Assembly (NCBI RefSeq): GCF_947488945.1
Contig: NZ_CANLBS010000015.1
Location: 62,001 to 126,000 of the forward strand
Origin: an uncultured Streptomyces sp.
Lineage (GTDB): Bacteria; Actinomycetota; Actinomycetes; Streptomycetales; Streptomycetaceae
DNA: 64,000 nt
Direction: 5' to 3'
How positions within the stretch are numbered: the stretch's first letter is position 1; each line of letters begins with the position of its first letter. The notes beneath the pieces are model-generated. The model saw only the letters and a program-made list of their open reading frames with translations. It ran no database searches and was not told where the DNA came from. Of this stretch, positions 58,948 through 64,000 are shown in pieces. The translations under genes were made by a program, and so were the position numbers.

Positions 58948-59589
58948 GTGAGCGACTCGACGACCGCGCGACGCGGCTACCACCACGGCGACCTCCGCGC
59001 CCGGCTCGTCCACGAGGGGCTGGAACTGCTGGCCGAAGCGGGCGTCTCCGGATTCTCGGTCGCCAAGGTCGCCGCACGGGCCCACGTCTCCTCGGCCGCC
59101 CCCTACCGGCACTTCCCGGACCGGGAGAGCCTGCTCGCCGCCTGCGCCACCGTGGTCGTGGGCCGGCTGGCGGACCGGATGGCCGAGGCGGCGGACGCGG
59201 CGGGCGACGACCCGGTGGAGCGTCTCGCCGCGACCGCCGGCGCCTACGCCCGGTACGTGGCGGAGGGCCGGGTCGGCATGGAGCTGCTGTTCGCCCCCGG
59301 ATTCCACGAGCCCCGCTTCCGCGACCTGCACGAGGGGACCCGCAAGTTCTTCGACACCCTGCTGCCGCTGGTGGTGGCCGCGTCGGGGTCCGACGAATTC
59401 GCCGGCGCCATGGATCTGCTCGAAGCGCACGTCTCCCTCGCCCACGGGTACGCGACCGTGCTCATCCAGGGCAGCTACCCGACGGCCGGACGACGGCCCG
59501 AGGACCTGACCGCACCGGCCACGGAGGCCGCCCGCAACCTCATCACCGGCGAACGGCTGCGCCACGCGGCACCCCCTGCCGCCCTCTGA
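58948..59589 (+). CDS. TetR/AcrR-family regulator
   Basis: 213 residues from GTG 58948, with AGGGAG upstream. Helix-turn-helix: VSGFSVAKVAARAHVSSAAP and YRHFPDRESLLAA (near 33-65). The ligand-binding domain is helical. It presumably represses the divergent aldo/keto reductase and itself, through the GATGTAAG operators. Ligand unknown. Confidence 0.9.
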   Translation: MSDSTTARRGYHHGDLRARLVHEGLELLAEAGVSGFSVAKVAARAHVSSAAPYRHFPDRESLLAACATVVVGRLADRMAEAADAAGDDPVERLAATAGAYARYVAEGRVGMELLFAPGFHEPRFRDLHEGTRKFFDTLLPLVVAASGSDEFAGAMDLLEAHVSLAHGYATVLIQGSYPTAGRRPEDLTAPATEAARNLITGERLRHAAPPAAL

Positions 59590-59620
59590 GTCGGCGTGCT
59601 CCGACGGGGGTCGGCCGCCG

Positions 59621-59660
59621 CGAGGTGCCGGACGAGGCGATCGTCACGACGTCCGACGAG
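59621..59660 (+). repeat. Fragment similar to the 3' part of the nearby merR
   Basis: 36 of 40 bases match 57601-57640 without gaps, in the same orientation, and no rest of the gene is present. It looks like the last trace of a second merR copy after tetR. Confidence 0.5.
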
Positions 59661-59747
59661 ACCTCCGCGGGGGACCGAGGGACCGCAGGCCCTGCCGCGA
59701 GCGGGCGGTGGCGGGGGACCCGGCCGCGTGCTCGCCGGGACGGCGGG

Positions 59748-60326
59748 TCAGACCACGGCGAGCCGGTCCACCAGCAGCGCCGTCCTGCGCTCGGCGTCCT
59801 CCGGAGGCAGCCTTCCCGCCCGGGTCAGGGTCGCGAGGCCGTGCAGGGCACCCCAGAACGTCTCGGTGAACAGCCCCGGGTGGACGCCGTCCCCGGCAAC
59901 CTCGCCGAGGCTCTCCAGCAGCGCGGCGAAGGCGTCCTTCAGCGGCTCCGGGGTGTCCTCCCGTGCGTACGCCAGGCCGCCGTCGAGCCGGAACAAGGCG
60001 TCGTAGACCGCCGGATTGTGTGCGGCGAAGTCGAGATAGGCGCGGGCGAGCGCGGTGACCCGCTCGCGCGGGCCGTCCGCGGCGGAGGTCGCGGCACGCA
60101 CCGCCGCGGCCAGCTCGGCGGCGCCCTCCAGGGCGACGGCGCCGATGATCTCCCTTTTACCGCGGAAGTGGCTGTAGAGGACGGGCTGGCTGTACTCGAT
60201 GCGCTCGGCGAGCCGGCGGGTGGTGACCGCGTCCCAGCCCTGTTGCTCGGCGAGTTCGCGGGCCGTCGCCACGATCAGGCGCTCACGTTCCGCCCGTTCG
60301 CGCCGCTTGCGTTCCTGTACCGACAT
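59748..60326 (-). CDS. TetR/AcrR-family regulator
   Basis: 192 residues from ATG 60326 (AGGATGCGAATC upstream); a longer start at 60353 would overlap the operator. Helix-turn-helix: WDAVTTRRLAERIEYSQPVL and YSHFRGKREIIGAVA (near 31-65). It diverges from a DUF1772 membrane protein gene, with matching 13-base repeats in the gap, so the two probably form a regulator/target pair. Confidence 0.9.
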   Translation of the reverse strand: MSVQERKRRERAERERLIVATARELAEQQGWDAVTTRRLAERIEYSQPVLYSHFRGKREIIGAVALEGAAELAAAVRAATSAADGPRERVTALARAYLDFAAHNPAVYDALFRLDGGLAYAREDTPEPLKDAFAALLESLGEVAGDGVHPGLFTETFWGALHGLATLTRAGRLPPEDAERRTALLVDRLAVV

Positions 60327-60336
60327 GATTCGCATC

Positions 60337-60400
60337 CTAGCACCGCTAGACAACAGAGCTGTGACAGACCTAGCCTTGCATCAACAGCTAGCAACGCTAG
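60337..60400. promoter_or_regulatory. Pair of CTAGCAmCGCTAG operators
   Basis: CTAGCACCGCTAG (60337-60349) and CTAGCAACGCTAG (60388-60400) differ at one base, are near-palindromic (CTAGC/GCTAG ends), and flank the divergent promoters. Good candidates for the TetR binding sites. Confidence 0.75.
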
Positions 60401-60424
60401 ATCGATCTCCCTGGAGGGGTCATC

Positions 60425-60871
60425 ATGCTCCACGCGCTCGAGGTGTTCACCACCGTGATCGTCGGCCTGATGGTGGGGGTGGAGTTCTCCGTCGCCTTCG
60501 TCATGAACCGGATCTTCCACGCCCTTCCCGAGGACAGCGACCAGCTCGCCCGCTCCCACGGGGGCCGGATGCTCGGCACCCTGATGCCGTTCTGGTACAT
60601 CGGCTCACTCGTCCTCAGCGCGGTCTGGGCGATCGCCGGATGGAATCGTCCCGGCACCGGCCTCGTCGTCGTCGCCGCCGCGCTCCTGATCGTGAGCGTG
60701 GTCATGTCGCTCCTGCTGCTCGTCCCGATCAACAACCGGGGCAAGACGTGGACGCCCGAGAACCGGCCCGCGGACTGGAAGGAGCAGATGAACCGGTGGG
60801 ACCGCTACCACTACGTCCGCGTGGCCGTCATCGTCGCCGCCTTCACCCTCCTGGTCACCGCACTCGTCTGA
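60425..60871 (+). CDS. DUF1772 membrane protein
   Basis: 148 residues with four hydrophobic helices (about 3-24, 48-67, 77-95 and 128-146). MVGVEFSVAFVMNRIFHALP and HGGRMLGTLMPFWYIGSLVL are recognisable DUF1772 segments, and NNRGKTWTPENRPADWKEQM with RWDRYHYVR near the end follows the family pattern. Function unknown; such proteins often sit beside TetR regulators, as here. ATG 60425 has GGAGGGG upstream. Confidence 0.85.
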   Translation: MLHALEVFTTVIVGLMVGVEFSVAFVMNRIFHALPEDSDQLARSHGGRMLGTLMPFWYIGSLVLSAVWAIAGWNRPGTGLVVVAAALLIVSVVMSLLLLVPINNRGKTWTPENRPADWKEQMNRWDRYHYVRVAVIVAAFTLLVTALV

Positions 60872-60902
60872 GGCCGGTCCGGTTCGGACCGGAGGCCGTC
60901 CC

Positions 60903-60936
60903 GCGGCGCGGGGGCCGGGCCCGGCCCCCGCGCCGC
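60903..60936. terminator. 34-base perfect palindrome between convergent genes
   Basis: Both halves of 17 bases are exact complements (GCGGCGCGGGGGCCGGG and its reverse). It forms a very stable hairpin between converging DUF1772 and fbiC genes, hence a bidirectional terminator. Confidence 0.75.
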
Positions 60937-61025
60937 TCGCACTCCGGCCGGCACACGGTCCGGCCGCCGTCCCCCGACGGCCGGACCCGCTCCATTCCGT
61001 CGCCTCCCGGAGACAGGCCCCGCCG

Positions 61026-63608
61026 TCAGCTCGGCAGCACCGGCAGCAGCTCCGGGAGGTGGCCGTCGGAGGCGGTCGCCGCCGCGACCCGCTCCTCGGG
61101 GACCTCGCCGTACAGCGTCGTACGCGGCTTCGCCGGGCGGCCGGCCAGCTCCGCGATGGCGATCAGGTCCTGGATGGAGCGGTAGGAACCGTAACTGGAG
61201 CCCGCCATGCGGGAGATGGTCTCCTCCATGAGGGTCCCGCCGAGGTCGTTGGCGCCCGAGCGCAGCATCTCGGCGGCGCCCTCGGTGCCGAGCTTCACCC
61301 AGCTCGTCTGGATGTTGGTGATGTGCGGGTGCAGCAGCAGCCGGGCCATCGCGGTGACGGCGCGGTTGTCCCGATCGGTGGGGCCGGGGCGGGCGATGCC
61401 CGCGAGGTAGACCGGCGCGTTGGTGTGGATGAACGGCAGCGTCACGAACTCCGTGAACCCGCCGGTCTCCTGCTGGAGCCGGGCCAGCGTGCGCAGGTGG
61501 CCGAGCCAGTGGCGGGGCTGGTCGACGTGGCCGTACATCATCGTGGACGAGGAGCGCAGGCCCACCTCGTGGGCGGTCTTCACCACCTCCAGCCAGGTGG
61601 CGGTCGGCAGCTTGCCCTTGGTGAGGACCCAGCGGACCTCGTCGTCGAGGATCTCCGCCGCCGTGCCGGGGATCGAGCCGAGACCGGCCTCCTTCGCCGC
61701 CAGCAGCCACTCGCGGATCGACAGGCCCGTGCGGGTCGCGCCGTTGACGACCTCCATCGGCGAGAAGGCGTGCACGTGCATGTCCGGCACACGCTCCTTC
61801 ACCGCGCGGGCGATGTCGAAGTACGCGGTCCCCGGCAGGTCCGGGTGGATGCCGCCCTGCATGCAGACCTCCACCGCGCCGACGTCCCACGCCTGCGCCG
61901 CCCGGTCCGCGACCTGGTCGAGCGAGAGGGTGTACGCGTCGGCGTCGGTGCGGCGCTGCGCGAAGGCGCAGAACCGGCAGCCGGTGTAGCAGACGTTGGT
62001 GAAGTTGATGTTCCTGGTGACGATGTAGGTGACCTCGTCGCCGACCACGTCCCGGCGCAGGGCGTCCGCGATCCGGCACAGCTCGTCCAGCGCGGGCCCG
62101 TCCGCGTGCAGCAGGGTGAGCGCCTGGTCGTCGGTGAGCCGGGTGGGGTCGTCGGCGGCCTGGCTCAGCGCCTCGCGCACGTCGCCGTCGATGCGGGACG
62201 GGACCATGCCGGGGGCCGCCGCCTCGCGGAGCGCCTCCCAGTCCCCGTACACCTCGTCGAAGTCGTCCCGGCAGTCGCCCGTGCGGCCCTCGGTGTCGAT
62301 GGTGACGTGCAGGTCGGTGCGTCCGCTCGCGCCGAACTCCTCGTCGGGCTCCTGCCAGGGCAGGCCGACCGGGACCGCGCCCTCCTTGGCGAGACCCGTC
62401 TCCGGGTCGGCGAGGGCCCGGACGTGCGGAAGGACCCGCGGGTCGATCCACGGCTCGCCGCGCTTGATGAACTCCGGGTAGATGGTGAGGCGTTCGCGCA
62501 GCTCGAAGCCGGACTCCGCGGTCTTCGCGGCCAGTTCCTCGATGTGCGGCCAGGGGCGCTCGGGGTTCACATGGTCGGGGGTGAGCGGCGAGACGCCGCC
62601 CCAGTCGTCGATGCCGGCGCCGATGAGCAGCGCGTACTCGGAGTCGACCAGGTTCGGCGGGGCCTGGATGCGGGCGGACGGGCCGAGGATGTGCCGGGCC
62701 ACCGCGACGGCCGCGGCCAGTTCCTCCAGCTCCGCGTCCGGCATCCCGCGCATCGCGGTGTCCGGCTTGGCGCGGAAGTTCTGCACGATGACTTCCTGCA
62801 GGCCGTGGTAGGCGCGGGCGGTCTTGCGCAGCTCGAACAGGGAGTCGGCGCGCTCCTCGTAGTCCTCGCCGATGCCGATCAGGATGCCGGTGGTGAAGGG
62901 GACGTTGGAACGGCCCGCGTCCTCCAGCACCCGCAGCCGGACGGCCGGTTCCTTGTCGGGGGAGCCGTGGTGCGGGCCGCCCTTCTCCGACCAGAGGCGG
63001 GTGGCTGTGGTCTCCAGCATCATGCCCATGGACGGGGCGACCGGCTTGAGGCGCTGGAGGTCGGTCCAGCTCAGCACGCCCGGATTGAGGTGCGGCAGCA
63101 GGCCGGTCTCCTCCAGGACCCGGATCGCCATGGCCCGGACGTACGCGAGGGTGTCGTCGTACCCCTCGGCCTCCAGCCACTCGCGCGCCTCGGGCCAGCG
63201 GTCCTCGGGGCGGTCGCCCAGCGTGAACAGCGCTTCCTTGCAGCCCATCGCCGCGCCGTCGCGGGCGATCTTCAGCACCTCGTCGGGCGAGAGGAACATC
63301 CCGTGGCCCTCGCGGCGCAGCTTGCCGGGGACGGTGACGAAGGTGCAGTAGTGGCACGTGTCCCGGCAGAGCCGGGTGAGCGGGACGAAGACCTTGCGGG
63401 AGTACGTGATCACGCCCGGCCGGCCCGCCGCCTCCAGGCCGGCGTCGCGCACCCGGGCCGCCGAAGCGGCGAGGTCCGTCAGATCGTCGCCGCGCGCCCG
63501 GAGGAGGACCGCGGCCTCCGTCACGTCGAGGGCGACACCGTCCCGGGCCCGCCGCAGGGCGCGCCGCATGGCATTGGTGGTAGGGCGTCCGCTCTGAGCA
63601 TCGGTCAT
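61026..63608 (-). CDS. fbiC: FO synthase FbiC (CofG-CofH fusion)
   Basis: 860 residues from ATG 63608; the frame is open further upstream but that would run into the HAD gene on the other strand. Two radical-SAM modules: CRDTCHYCTF (near 77-86) in the CofG half and CYTGCRFCAF (near 545) in the CofH half, each C-x3-C-x2-C. The length is typical. It makes 7,8-didemethyl-8-hydroxy-5-deazariboflavin from tyrosine and a ribityl-pyrimidine, the chromophore of F420. Motif TTATRLWSEKGGPHHGSPDK is also characteristic. Confidence 0.95.
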   Translation of the reverse strand: MTDAQSGRPTTNAMRRALRRARDGVALDVTEAAVLLRARGDDLTDLAASAARVRDAGLEAAGRPGVITYSRKVFVPLTRLCRDTCHYCTFVTVPGKLRREGHGMFLSPDEVLKIARDGAAMGCKEALFTLGDRPEDRWPEAREWLEAEGYDDTLAYVRAMAIRVLEETGLLPHLNPGVLSWTDLQRLKPVAPSMGMMLETTATRLWSEKGGPHHGSPDKEPAVRLRVLEDAGRSNVPFTTGILIGIGEDYEERADSLFELRKTARAYHGLQEVIVQNFRAKPDTAMRGMPDAELEELAAAVAVARHILGPSARIQAPPNLVDSEYALLIGAGIDDWGGVSPLTPDHVNPERPWPHIEELAAKTAESGFELRERLTIYPEFIKRGEPWIDPRVLPHVRALADPETGLAKEGAVPVGLPWQEPDEEFGASGRTDLHVTIDTEGRTGDCRDDFDEVYGDWEALREAAAPGMVPSRIDGDVREALSQAADDPTRLTDDQALTLLHADGPALDELCRIADALRRDVVGDEVTYIVTRNINFTNVCYTGCRFCAFAQRRTDADAYTLSLDQVADRAAQAWDVGAVEVCMQGGIHPDLPGTAYFDIARAVKERVPDMHVHAFSPMEVVNGATRTGLSIREWLLAAKEAGLGSIPGTAAEILDDEVRWVLTKGKLPTATWLEVVKTAHEVGLRSSSTMMYGHVDQPRHWLGHLRTLARLQQETGGFTEFVTLPFIHTNAPVYLAGIARPGPTDRDNRAVTAMARLLLHPHITNIQTSWVKLGTEGAAEMLRSGANDLGGTLMEETISRMAGSSYGSYRSIQDLIAIAELAGRPAKPRTTLYGEVPEERVAAATASDGHLPELLPVLPS

Positions 63609-63743
63609 GTTCCGAGCATACGAGCGCCCTCGGACGGCCGGTCCGGAGGCAGGGAAGGTGAGGGGGAGATCTGTGACACCCCCGGTGACCGGCGGCGAAT
63701 GAGAGCCGCCGCGTCGTGCCCGCCCCGTAGGGTCGGGACGGTG

Positions 63744-64000
63744 ATGGAAACGATCGTGTTCGACATCGGCGAGACCCTGCTGCGCGACGACCGTTACTGG
63801 ACGTCGTGGGCCGGCTGGCTCGGCGTCCCCCCGCACACCGTGAGCGCCCTGGTGGGCGCGGCGGTCGTGCAGGGCGGGGACGACGGGGACGCGTTGCGTC
63901 TGCTGCGCCCGGAGATGGAAGTCGCCGAAGCGGTCCGCGCGAGGGAGAGCGCCGGGCGCGGCGAGCACGTCGGCGAACGCGACCTCTATCCCGACGTGCG
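63744..64000 (+). CDS. HAD-like hydrolase, 5' part only
   Basis: Starts at ATG 63744 (GTG 63741 next to it) and runs off the window. The product begins ETIVFDIGETLLRDDRYWTS: the HAD motif I, with Asp at residue 7 and normally DxDxT/V; here the second Asp position is Gly-Glu (DIGET), as in many Streptomyces HAD family members. About 85 residues are seen. Divergent from fbiC. Confidence 0.75.
   Translation, partial: METIVFDIGETLLRDDRYWTSWAGWLGVPPHTVSALVGAAVVQGGDDGDALRLLRPEMEVAEAVRARESAGRGEHVGERDLYPDV

Overview
The window looks like a Streptomyces (or very close actinomycete) chromosome. Support: very high GC with GC-rich third positions, many GTG starts and 4-base ATGA/GTGA gene overlaps, DUF5753 helix-turn-helix regulators paired with DUF397 small proteins, a bacterial GPP34 (GOLPH3-like) protein, a DUF4232 lipoprotein, and a fused FO synthase FbiC for coenzyme F420. 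By eye, the first 15 kb is less GC-rich than the rest. All functional statements come from reading the sequence; no search was run.

Region 1 (1-15,245) is a Dpd-type DNA-modification/restriction island that would put 7-deazaguanine bases into DNA. It has three blocks. On the plus strand are the cut-off end of a gene (DpdH position), a coiled-coil protein (DpdI position), a 1,500-residue DEVH helicase (DpdJ-like), a phospholipase-D-type nuclease (DpdK-like) and a 687-residue protein with a DUF2325-like tail. On the minus strand is dpdC-dpdB2-dpdA-dpdB1: a TGT-like base exchanger with two different DndB/DpdB-like partners and DpdC. Diverging from it on the plus strand is queC-queE-queD-folE2, enough to make preQ0 from GTP. 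The locus therefore makes its own precursor, inserts and alters it, and carries candidate effectors.

Region 2 (15,250-21,700) is mobile-element debris: an IS5-like fragment, a decayed IS3-family element with recognisable ends, tRNA-Arg(CCT), an integrase remnant, a decayed IS1380-like transposase and two unknown genes. A second copy of the tRNA 3' end, followed by a hairpin terminator, lies 4.1 kb downstream. This is the footprint of an element integrated into the tRNA gene.

Region 3 (21,900-25,600) is chromosomal: a lipoprotein, a VanZ-like membrane protein and a two-component system.

Region 4 (25,766-40,144) is a ten-gene, one-direction biosynthetic cluster in which nearly every junction overlaps. 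It has a fatty acyl-AMP ligase with a carrier domain, an AurF-type di-iron N-oxygenase, a stand-alone carrier protein, a seryl-tRNA-synthetase-like amino acid:carrier protein ligase, a C-C-A-T-TE peptide synthetase whose A domain reads as serine-specific, an exporter, a phosphopantetheinyl transferase, an O-methyltransferase, an M20 amidohydrolase and a PPOX-fold protein. The likely product is a small acylated peptide with an oxidised nitrogen. I cannot match the set to a known pathway and regard it as the best candidate for something new.

Region 5 (40,700-64,000) is mostly housekeeping and regulatory: a secreted LamG protein, a polytopic membrane protein, a D-Ala-D-Ala carboxypeptidase with a long disordered N-terminus, GPP34, DUF5753/DUF397 modules, a sodium/solute symporter, an ADP-ribosylglycohydrolase-like protein lacking metal-binding motifs, several reductase/regulator pairs with visible operators, fbiC and the start of a HAD hydrolase.
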